NCBI GenBank assembly: GCA_030043215.1
Contig: JASHYG010000247.1
Location: 1 to 6,903 of the forward strand
Length of the DNA stretch: 6,903 nt
Direction of reading: 5' to 3'
DNA from: Gammaproteobacteria bacterium
GTDB lineage: Bacteria > Pseudomonadota > Gammaproteobacteria > Steroidobacterales > Steroidobacteraceae
Part shown: in pieces, positions 1 through 5,988 of the stretch
Layout: every line of letters starts with the position of its first letter
Numbering within the stretch: position 1 is the stretch's first letter
The notes under the pieces: model-generated
What the model was told of the DNA's origin: nothing
Database searches by the model: none
The model's input: only the letters and a program-made list of their open reading frames with translations
Made by a program: the position numbers and the translations under genes

Positions 1-186
1 TTCGGCGACATAGACAAAGAACCCGACAACCGGGTTGCCGGAAGGACTGAAAGCGCGTTCAAGCAGCACCAGGCCTTCCTCCTGCCGACGCCGCGCCTCG
101 GAGCCAGCCGGCTCCCTCACCTCGCCATCCGCCGCGTGGGCGGGGGTCGGCGAGCTGGTGGGGCGACGTGTCGGGCTCAGATGCAT
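1..186 (-). CDS. Unrecognised protein, N-terminal part, runs off left edge
   Basis: The minus-strand frame is open from a stop at 307-309 to the left edge of the window. The first ATG in it is at 186-184, preceded by GGAGG (196-200 on the plus strand) with 9 bases of spacing, so this start is well supported. The 62 visible residues begin with about 35 residues rich in Pro, Ser, Arg and Ala that look disordered. They continue into a more globular stretch, EEGLVLLERAFSP, and then a hydrophobic strand-like VVGFFVYVA. I cannot assign a family. The gene is divergent from the tannase gene, a common position for a regulator, but no helix-turn-helix is visible in this fragment. A competing reading is the plus-strand frame open from 1 to 336, which would be the tail of a rightward gene. 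Its residues are Arg/Gly/Ser-rich, and codon-position GC over 1-180 does not separate the two. I prefer the minus strand because of the start signal. Confidence 0.5.
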   Translation of the reverse strand, partial: MHLSPTRRPTSSPTPAHAADGEVREPAGSEARRRQEEGLVLLERAFSPSGNPVVGFFVYVAE

Positions 187-395
187 GGCGGCGGGCCTCC
201 GGAGGGAGATTCCATTATTTCCCGATCGGATGCCGATGCTCAAGCTTGGCGCGCGCGCAGCCTGCAGCCATCGCCTCGTGAAGCAAGGTTCGAGAGCTGC
301 GTAAATTCATCGGCGGATCCGCTCCCGCAGCGCTGACAGCGATAAGTCGTGCGATGCGCACGTATGACGTCTGTGTTGGCACGCGCGGATGCCAT

Positions 396-407
396 TTTTG
401 ATCAAAA
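396..407. promoter_or_regulatory. Perfect 12-bp palindrome TTTTGATCAAAA, candidate operator
   Basis: TTTTGATCAAAA reads the same on both strands. It lies just upstream of the -35 hexamer of the predicted rightward promoter, where an activator or repressor dimer could bind. It stands out because the surrounding sequence is GC-rich. The regulator is unknown. A chance AT-rich palindrome cannot be excluded from one copy. Confidence 0.35.
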
Positions 408-418
408 TAGTAATATGG

Positions 419-447
419 TTTACAAATATTGTATCCCTAGCTACAAT
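419..447 (+). promoter_or_regulatory. Predicted sigma70-type promoter driving the tannase/receptor genes
   Basis: TTTACA at 419-424 matches the -35 consensus TTGACA at 5 of 6 positions. TACAAT at 442-447 matches the -10 consensus TATAAT at 5 of 6. The spacer is exactly 17 bases. Transcription would start near 454 and read right into the tannase gene. A weaker overlapping pair, TTGATC (398-403) and TACAAA (421-426), also has 17 bases of spacing and may be a second promoter. No comparably good promoter was seen on the minus strand for the gene at 1-186. Confidence 0.55.
421..446. repeat. Three alternating TACAA/TTGTA half-sites inside the promoter
   Basis: TACAA (421-425), TTGTA (429-433) and TACAA (442-446) alternate in orientation. 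They form two nested inverted repeats sharing the middle half-site, with spacers of 3 and 8 bases. All three fall between the -35 and -10 elements, and the last overlaps the -10. A repressor bound here would block RNA polymerase. TTGTA/TACAA half-sites occur in operators of several GntR-family regulators of aromatic-acid genes, but no regulator can be named from this window. Confidence 0.35.
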
Positions 448-781
448 TTATTCGGAGACATACGGCTAGGTGCTGCGGGGCGTCGGATCGCCCGGTCCGA
501 GCGGGCCGCGCGGCAGAAGTCTTCACGCTGTTTACGCGGCGCCGGAAGCGGTCTCAACCGAATCGTAACAGCGTGTTGGGGGAAGCGGTGGATCGATTCG
601 CATTTCAGGCTGCCTCACGCGGTCGTTGTCGTGGTCTCGTGCTCGTGCCGCTGACCGTCGAACACCATATCAACATTCGGCACTATCGAGCTCGCGGGGC
701 TCGTCGCGAACGCCTCGAGATCACGGTGGGTAAGACGCCACCTTGCATGACCATTTCTTCCCTGGGTCGGGGGCAGGCCGG

Positions 782-2440
782 ATGACAATGCCGCAGCATC
801 GCCGGATCGGAGTCACGTTCCAGCTTGCCGTCGTCGCCTTCATTGTTGGAGCGACGGGTCTGTACGCCGCGCCTGCGCGCGCGACCAACTCCGCCGTCGC
901 CCCAGGCGGGCCGGCTGCGTGCCAACGGCTCCGGGCGCTGGCCAACGACGACTTGGTGATCACTGGTGCACGTTGGCTGGATGCAGGGCCGGCCCCGGCG
1001 AGCGCCATGCTGCCGATGCGTGCGCAGCCACGCCTCCCCGCGCACTGCCTGATCCGCGGCGTGCTGGCTCCGCGCGTCGGCGTTGGCGCAACGAAGTACG
1101 GGCTCGGGTTCGAGCTGCGCATGCCGGATGCTTGGAATGGACGATTTCTGTTCCAGGGGGGCAGCGGTCTCGACGGCGTCGTTGCGCCCGCGATTGGCCT
1201 GGCTCCCACAGGGGATAGGGGAGCCGTGGCGCTAGCACGAGGCTTCGCCGTCATCTCGAGCGACGGCGGTCACGAGGGACCGAGCGCCGCCTTTGCCGCC
1301 GACCAGCAAGCTCGCCTCGATTTCGCCTACGCAGGGCTAGGGCCGGTCGCGGAACTCGGACAGAGACTGGTCGCGCGCTACTACGGGAGGCCGGCGCGCG
1401 ATGCCTATTTTGCCGGGTGCTCGAACGGTGGCCGGGAGGCGATGGTGGTGGCGGAGCGCTTCCCCACCCTCTTCAACGGCATCATCGCGGGAGACCCGGG
1501 ATTCGATCTATCAAAGGCCGCCACCGCGGAGATGTGGAGCGTCAAGCATCTGTCCGCGATCGCGCCGAAGGATTCCCGCGGCTTCCCGATCCTGAGCGAG
1601 GCGCTCACGGCCGAGGACCTGAAGCTCGTGGCGAGCGCGGTGCTGCAGACCTGCGACGCTCGTGATGGGCTGCGCGACGGCATGATCAACGATGTTGCGG
1701 CGTGCCATTTCGATCCCAGGCAGCTGCTGTGCAAGGCCGGCGAGGGCCGCCAATGCTTGAGTGAGTCCAAAGTGCGGGCACTCGAGGCGATCTTCGACGG
1801 TCCACGCGATTCCTCCGGCCGTCCTCTGTACACGAGCCTGCCGTTCGATGCGGGCATCGATACGCCCGGCTGGCGGATCTGGAAGCTCGGCACATCGCCG
1901 ACCGGAACACCCAACGCGCTCGACGCGACCCTGGGAGTCGAGGCGATGCGCTACTACTTCATGACGCCGCCCGATCCGGCGATGACTCCGTCTACTTTCG
2001 ACTTTGATCGGGCGCAGCAAGTTACGGCGCAGACCGCGGCGCTGAATGACGCCACGGGCACTTTCTTCTCGAGCTATATCGCCCGCGGCGGCAAGCTGAT
2101 CATCTACCAGGGCATGAGCGACCCGGTGTTCTCGCCGAATGCCATCATCGGCTGGTATCGCGAGGTCATGTCCGAATACCGCCAGCCTGAACAATGGGCG
2201 CGACTGTTCCTGGTCCCCGGGATGAATCACTGCGGCGGCGGGCCAGCGACCGACCAATTCGACGCGTTGACCGCAATCGTGCGCTGGACCGAGGACGGCG
2301 AGGTGCCGACGCGCATCATCGCCCATGGCGCGGCGTTTCCCGGGGTAACCCGGCCGCTGTGTCCCTATCCCGAGTACGCGCGCTATCACGGCGGCAATTC
2401 AACCGATGAGCGGAGCTTCGAGTGCGTCATTCGGCCATAG
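782..2440 (+). CDS. Secreted tannase/feruloyl esterase-family hydrolase
   Basis: This 552-residue serine hydrolase of the tannase/feruloyl esterase family probably cleaves an ester of an aromatic or phenolic acid in the periplasm or outside the cell. The family's CS-D-HC signature is complete: nucleophile Ser214 in GCSNGGRE, Asp447 in YQGMSDPVFS and His483 in GMNHCGGG. Cys213 and Cys484 stand next to the nucleophile and the His, and in characterised members these form a disulfide joining the two. WNGRF at 118-122 is the conserved early strand region. The lid has the Cys-rich, Asp/Gly-rich loop at 291-325 (CDARDGLRDG, then Cys308, 317, 325) that resembles the family's calcium-binding loop. A signal peptide is clear: basic MTMPQHRR, a hydrophobic core to about residue 28 and a likely cut after APARA34. 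The ATG at 782 was chosen because an in-frame TTG at 743 would add residues before the signal peptide. ATG 788 is also possible, and the ribosome site (GGGGGCAGG) is weak. Length is typical. The exact substrate (gallate, ferulate or other ester) cannot be read from the sequence. Confidence 0.93.
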   Translation: MTMPQHRRIGVTFQLAVVAFIVGATGLYAAPARATNSAVAPGGPAACQRLRALANDDLVITGARWLDAGPAPASAMLPMRAQPRLPAHCLIRGVLAPRVGVGATKYGLGFELRMPDAWNGRFLFQGGSGLDGVVAPAIGLAPTGDRGAVALARGFAVISSDGGHEGPSAAFAADQQARLDFAYAGLGPVAELGQRLVARYYGRPARDAYFAGCSNGGREAMVVAERFPTLFNGIIAGDPGFDLSKAATAEMWSVKHLSAIAPKDSRGFPILSEALTAEDLKLVASAVLQTCDARDGLRDGMINDVAACHFDPRQLLCKAGEGRQCLSESKVRALEAIFDGPRDSSGRPLYTSLPFDAGIDTPGWRIWKLGTSPTGTPNALDATLGVEAMRYYFMTPPDPAMTPSTFDFDRAQQVTAQTAALNDATGTFFSSYIARGGKLIIYQGMSDPVFSPNAIIGWYREVMSEYRQPEQWARLFLVPGMNHCGGGPATDQFDALTAIVRWTEDGEVPTRIIAHGAAFPGVTRPLCPYPEYARYHGGNSTDERSFECVIRP

Positions 2441-2520
2441 AGGCCGCAAGTTCGGCTGACACGGGACGATGAGGTTCAATCGGGCTTGGCACGGCGGTCG
2501 AGCGAGCGGCGGCAGAACAC

Positions 2521-2527
2521 AGGGGGG
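2521..2527 (+). promoter_or_regulatory. Ribosome binding site that fixes the receptor start
   Basis: AGGGGGG lies 6 bases before the ATG at 2534. This strong Shine-Dalgarno-like site favours ATG 2534 over the in-frame TTG at 2486, which would put 16 extra residues before an already long signal peptide n-region. Confidence 0.7.
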
Positions 2528-2533
2528 ATAATC

Positions 2534-4978
2534 ATGAGACTTCATCGATCTCGCATTGAGAATTCTCGCGCTGCGCATGGAGCGGAGGCGGGTTTCGGTC
2601 GGGCCTTGGCGGCCATCCTTGCCATCGCCGTCCTGGCCGCAGCTGACCTGACCCCCACTCGTGCCACTGCAGCCGATCAGAATGAGGCGGGAAACACGAG
2701 CGCGGCTACGCAAGGCGGAACAGCCGCTACCGCGTCCGGTGCCGTCAATCAGAGCGCGACGCAGAGCGCGACTGCAGGCACGCAAGGCGGAGCGCCCGCC
2801 GGGCAGCAGCAACTGCAAGAGGTGGTCGTGACCGCCGAGCGACGCGCGGAGAATCTCCAGACGACTGCGATCTCAGCCACAGTCCTGGACAGCAGCGAGC
2901 TCGTTCAGAAAGGCGTGGTGACGATTCAGGACCTGCAGAATGCCTCGCCGTCCTTGTCGATCACGCCCTCCGGCCTCACGTCCAACGTCAACATCCGCGG
3001 CATTGGTCTCGACAGTGGTTCGCCCGCCGTCGTGCCCGGAGTGGCCGAGTATCGTGATGGTCTTTGGCAGCCGCCGATTATTACGACAGACACCTTGTAC
3101 GACGTCGGCAGTGTGCAGGTTCTGCGCGGCCCGCAGGGGACTTTCGTGGGCTCGAATTCCACCGGAGGAGCCATATTCATCAACAGTCGCGACCCGGACC
3201 TCAATGGCGTACACGGCTATGCCCAGCTGCAGTACGGCAACTATTCGGATTTCGGGGGGCAGGGCGCGGTCAATCTGCCCATCAACGACACTTGGGCTGT
3301 CCGCCTGGCCACGGACATGGAGGAGCGGGACAGCTTTTTTCAAGACGTCGGCCCCGCCTCCAAGCTGACGCCCGGTCCACAGCTTTTCGGGGATCCCGGT
3401 TCCCTCGACGAGAAGAATGCCCGTATCGGTCTGCTCGGCAAGCCGAGCGGAGACCTGACGGTTCTCCTGAAGGTGGAGATCAACGACAAGAGCACCGGCG
3501 GATATGCTTACCGGCCGGTACCCGGCACGGAGTACGCGCCCTATGCGAGTCCGAACCCCTTCACGCTCAACTACGACCAGTCCACGCAGAACGATGAGCT
3601 CGGTGTGAGGTCGAGCCTGCGCCTCGACTGGAACATCGGTGACAGCGGCATAGATCTGCGCTCGATCACTGGCGAGCAGTTCATGCGCGTGCACAACCTC
3701 TATGATTTGGATGGCACGGACTCGACGCTGCCCGGACCTCCTGCGCTCTCGGAGTCCCAGGCGATCATCGAGCGTCCAATCACGCAGGAATTCGATCTCA
3801 TTTCCCCGAGCAGCGGGCGGCTCCAGTGGATCGCGGGTACGTTTTACCTGCACGATATCCGCGAAGTCGTCCTCGACGACACCAGCCAGTCGATCCCCGC
3901 GGAGGTGAAACCGTATGAGGAGCAAGTACTACAGTCGGCCGCCGCCTTCGGGCAGGTGAGCTACGAGATCATCCCCCGCCTGCAGCTTCAGGCCGGGCTG
4001 CGCTACACCCACGACTGGAACGAAGCGACCGATACCAGCCACGTCACGATCGACCTCGGCATTCCCGGCGTACCAGCCGAGTACGTGCCTCTGGCAGGGA
4101 TCGAGACTGACTCGGCAACCACCGGCAAGGTAGCCCTGAATTTCACGCTCGACGAGGAGAACTTCCTTTACGCCTTCGTCGCCAAGGGCTTCAAGGCCGG
4201 CGGATTCAATGCTGCCACGGCTACTACTCCGCAGACGAACTTTGCGCCGGAGGTGGTTTGGGACTACGAGATCGGCTGGAAGGGCCAGTACTTCGACGAT
4301 CATCTGACCACGAGTATCGATGGATTCTGGGACAATTACACGAACCTGCAGGTAGACGCTCTGAATCCGACGACCGGCGAGGAGTCGCTGGTCAATACCG
4401 GCAAATCGGTCATCAAAGGCGGCGAGGCCCAGCTTGACGGGCGGATCGGCGGTCTCAGCGTGGATACGGGGCTGGGGTACGTCAATTCGCGCCTCGGCGC
4501 TGTCAGTCTGGTCAACACGGAAGCGTTGCCGCCGGGCGTCACCGAAGAGGGTCTGCCGCAATGCGCGCTGGGCGTGGTCTCGGCCGGTTGCTTTAACTAC
4601 GCGCCCTACACGGCCAACCTTTCCGGCGCCCAGAATCCATACTCTCCGGAATGGACGTTTAACGCCGGGGTGCAGTATACGTTCCCGGTCGGACAGTCCG
4701 GCACTCTTACACCGCGGATCAATTACTCGTACGTGGGGTCACAGTGGACGACGCTGTTCGAAGAGCCGGTCACGGACTACCTGCCCTCCTTCGGATTGTG
4801 GAACGCGACCGTGACCTACGAGCTCGGTCAATGGAGAATTCAGGCCTACGGGCTCAATCTGGCCGATAAGGTCTACGTAACGGGTCAGCTGGCAGCCGGA
4901 ACAAATCCGGATAACGAGTTTCTCGGTAATCCACGCCAGTTCGGGCTCAGGATCATGCGGACCTTCGGATCCGAATGA
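2534..4978 (+). CDS. TonB-dependent outer-membrane receptor
   Basis: This 814-residue receptor imports a substrate across the outer membrane using energy passed from TonB-ExbBD. In order: a signal peptide with a long basic n-region, a hydrophobic core (ALAAILAIAVLAA) and a likely cut near TRATA|ADQ; a Ser/Thr/Gln/Gly-rich linker to about residue 95; a TonB box EVVVTAERR (96-104); a plug domain with NVNIRGIG (151-158) and ending in QVLRGPQGTFVGSNSTGGA from residue 195; then a beta-barrel of about 590 residues to the C terminus. There is no N-terminal STN signalling domain, so it is unlikely to control a sigma factor directly. The barrel ends RIMRTF followed by GSE, slightly past the aromatic residue that usually closes these proteins. 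It starts 93 bases after the tannase stop with no visible terminator or good promoter between, so co-transcription is likely. Iron-siderophore receptors share this fold. The neighbouring esterase suggests an aromatic or ester substrate, which is inference only. Confidence 0.95.
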   Translation: MRLHRSRIENSRAAHGAEAGFGRALAAILAIAVLAAADLTPTRATAADQNEAGNTSAATQGGTAATASGAVNQSATQSATAGTQGGAPAGQQQLQEVVVTAERRAENLQTTAISATVLDSSELVQKGVVTIQDLQNASPSLSITPSGLTSNVNIRGIGLDSGSPAVVPGVAEYRDGLWQPPIITTDTLYDVGSVQVLRGPQGTFVGSNSTGGAIFINSRDPDLNGVHGYAQLQYGNYSDFGGQGAVNLPINDTWAVRLATDMEERDSFFQDVGPASKLTPGPQLFGDPGSLDEKNARIGLLGKPSGDLTVLLKVEINDKSTGGYAYRPVPGTEYAPYASPNPFTLNYDQSTQNDELGVRSSLRLDWNIGDSGIDLRSITGEQFMRVHNLYDLDGTDSTLPGPPALSESQAIIERPITQEFDLISPSSGRLQWIAGTFYLHDIREVVLDDTSQSIPAEVKPYEEQVLQSAAAFGQVSYEIIPRLQLQAGLRYTHDWNEATDTSHVTIDLGIPGVPAEYVPLAGIETDSATTGKVALNFTLDEENFLYAFVAKGFKAGGFNAATATTPQTNFAPEVVWDYEIGWKGQYFDDHLTTSIDGFWDNYTNLQVDALNPTTGEESLVNTGKSVIKGGEAQLDGRIGGLSVDTGLGYVNSRLGAVSLVNTEALPPGVTEEGLPQCALGVVSAGCFNYAPYTANLSGAQNPYSPEWTFNAGVQYTFPVGQSGTLTPRINYSYVGSQWTTLFEEPVTDYLPSFGLWNATVTYELGQWRIQAYGLNLADKVYVTGQLAAGTNPDNEFLGNPRQFGLRIMRTFGSE
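2708..2791 (+). repeat. In-frame short repeats coding the receptor's low-complexity linker
   Basis: ACGCAAGGCGGA occurs at 2708-2719 and again at 2780-2791, offset by 72 bases and so in the same reading frame. Between them CAGAGCGCGAC occurs at 2750-2760 and 2762-2772, a tandem 12-base unit coding QSAT twice. The repeats build the Ala/Thr/Gln/Gly/Ser linker between the signal peptide and the TonB box. The pattern suggests growth by local duplication and is a place where length may vary between strains. Confidence 0.6.
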
Positions 4979-5120
4979 ATGGGAGTGCCCAGCCAAGTCG
5001 GCCATGAGTTGCCTCACACTCTTGTTGATCTCGTCGTTCGGTGGCGGACATGGGCTTCGCTCGTTGCCGGCGTCGTCGCGCGGGAGCGCCAGCAGGCCTA
5101 ATCGCAGAGCAATCCACTCA
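4979..5120. other. Convergent intergenic gap without a clear terminator
   Basis: The receptor gene (rightward) and the TPR/membrane gene (leftward) converge on these 142 bases. I looked for a GC-rich hairpin followed by a T run on either strand and found none. Termination may be Rho-dependent or lie inside the opposing gene. Open frames crossing the gap (plus 5004-5261, minus 4739-5137) overlap the flanking genes heavily and show no recognisable domain. Confidence 0.5.
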
Positions 5121-5834
5121 TTACCGAAACTGCTCATCCCAAAGGCGCTCGCTCCTGCGGGCTGCTGGCTCGACCGGATACTCTCTCGTGGCGTAGCTGG
5201 AGGAGGCCAGAGAGCTTTTCCGGGTAGACAGCGCGACCCAATAGACGAGGAGAGCGATTAGAAGAATCAGAAGGATAATCCACGTGACCGACCACGTCTC
5301 TTTCTGAGGTTGCGTTTCCGCTATTTCTCTACGTGGTATCTCCGCCGGGCGGCTTGCAAGGTACTTCTTCGCCCACAAAACCCACCTGTCGGAATGATCG
5401 GCGCGCCTCCTGAGCTTGCGGCCGAAGCCTAGCAACTCCAGGGGCCACAGGAATACGCTCAGCGCCTTATACAGCCCAAGCATTTGATACGCAGTACTCT
5501 TTGTGGCGATCAGCCGTTTGGCAAACGTATAGATCTGCGTAGAGTCCCTAGCGCGGACGTGATAGTCGAGACAGATGAGGAGCATCTCGAAGTCGGTTGG
5601 CTTCGCCTGTAACACCTTCTCGGCCAGCCGGTATGCTTCCGCTACGTCTCCTTCCCTCCACAAATCATGGGCCAGCGACCAAGCCGCCAGGCCCGTCGGT
5701 GCGCGCTCTGCTTCTTTCGCAAGAAGGCGCCGCCGCAAGGGGGCATTGGGCCCGAAAGAGAGTCTGAGCACACGAAAAAATTGGCGCCACTCTGACGGAT
5801 CCTTTTCGACGTTCATGGAAAGCCGCTGGGCCAC
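5121..5834 (-). CDS. Unrecognised TPR-like protein with one C-terminal membrane segment
   Basis: This 237-residue protein has no family I recognise. Residues 11-45 are basic and amphipathic. Residues 48-81 fit a single TPR-like helical hairpin, with Leu54, Ala55, Leu58, Gly62, Ala67 and Pro79 at consensus positions. Residues 82-120 look like further helices of the same kind. A basic patch (RKLRRR, 139-144) precedes a strong transmembrane helix at about 184-202 (WIILLILLIALLVYWVALS), followed by a charged 35-residue tail. There is no signal peptide, so it is probably anchored in the inner membrane with the helical domain in the cytoplasm, perhaps as a scaffold. The start is GTG 5834, with GGAAA 8 bases upstream; ATG 5816 is the alternative and would remove 6 residues. 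Two 60-base samples inside it (5461-5580) are about 50-53% GC, clearly below the neighbouring genes, which hints at a different origin. No role in the adjacent esterase/receptor pathway is evident. Confidence 0.75.
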   Translation of the reverse strand: MAQRLSMNVEKDPSEWRQFFRVLRLSFGPNAPLRRRLLAKEAERAPTGLAAWSLAHDLWREGDVAEAYRLAEKVLQAKPTDFEMLLICLDYHVRARDSTQIYTFAKRLIATKSTAYQMLGLYKALSVFLWPLELLGFGRKLRRRADHSDRWVLWAKKYLASRPAEIPRREIAETQPQKETWSVTWIILLILLIALLVYWVALSTRKSSLASSSYATREYPVEPAARRSERLWDEQFR

Positions 5835-5900
5835 ATTATCGCTTTCCGGAAGCGGTCATCGTCGACCGGCGGGTAAGGGTCGCGGAAGCGAGTGCTTCAT

Positions 5901-5921
5901 TCAGCGCGCTCATCAGCGCGC
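5901..5921. repeat. Short direct repeat TCAGCGCGC with hairpin potential
   Basis: TCAGCGCGC occurs at 5901-5909 and 5913-5921. Because GCGCGC is self-complementary, the copies can also pair as a 6-bp stem around a 6-base loop (TCATCA, 5910-5915). It lies between the two minus-strand genes, downstream of the hydrolase stop at 5989. No T run follows on the minus strand, so it is at best a weak pause or stabilising hairpin, not a standard intrinsic terminator. Confidence 0.35.
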
Positions 5922-5988
5922 GTGATGGTGTCCAGGTGATCCCTGACTTGCGGATTTCTGCATCTGCAAAGCAGACTGAATCAGAGAT

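Larger units (their letters stand above)
187..781. other. Long divergent intergenic region and leader of the tannase gene
   Basis: These 595 bases carry no coding frame I can support. The frames that are open are short, rich in Arg/Ser/Gly and lack ribosome binding sites. The region is GC-rich except for an AT-rich island at about 394-460, which holds the promoter and inverted repeats listed separately. From the predicted transcription start near 454 to the tannase start at 782 there would be an untranslated leader of roughly 330 bases. I see no known riboswitch or tRNA in it, and no clear intrinsic terminator (no GC hairpin followed by a T run). Confidence 0.6.

Noticed and set aside
349..654. 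101-codon plus-strand frame covering the promoter island
   Set aside because: It runs straight through the AT-rich promoter and its inverted repeats, has no ribosome site, and its residues change character along its length, as in non-coding DNA.
573..785. 70-codon frame ending in an ATGA overlap with the tannase start, considered as an upstream coupled gene
   Set aside because: It begins with GTG without a Shine-Dalgarno and gives an Arg-rich, domain-free translation. It is kept only as a possibility in the leader finding, not as a gene.
1511..2389. 292-codon open frame on the minus strand inside the tannase gene
   Set aside because: It is antisense to the conserved lid and catalytic part of the tannase, and its Arg-rich translation resembles no protein. 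It is best explained as a GC-rich shadow frame.
2873..3925. 350-codon open frame on the minus strand inside the receptor gene
   Set aside because: It lies wholly antisense to an unmistakable receptor sequence. Its translation is Arg/Val/Asp-rich with no recognisable domain, as expected for the mirror frame of a GC-rich gene.
4739..5137. 132-codon minus-strand frame spanning the receptor 3' end and the convergent gap
   Set aside because: About 240 bases overlap the receptor's final barrel strands, and it shows no domain. Its start overlaps the stop of the TPR/membrane gene, but I see no sign that it is a frameshifted continuation of that protein.
5963..5975. Hairpin TCTGC-AAA-GCAGA downstream of the hydrolase stop, considered as a terminator
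   Set aside because: The stem is only 5 bp with a 3-base loop, and no T run follows on the minus strand.
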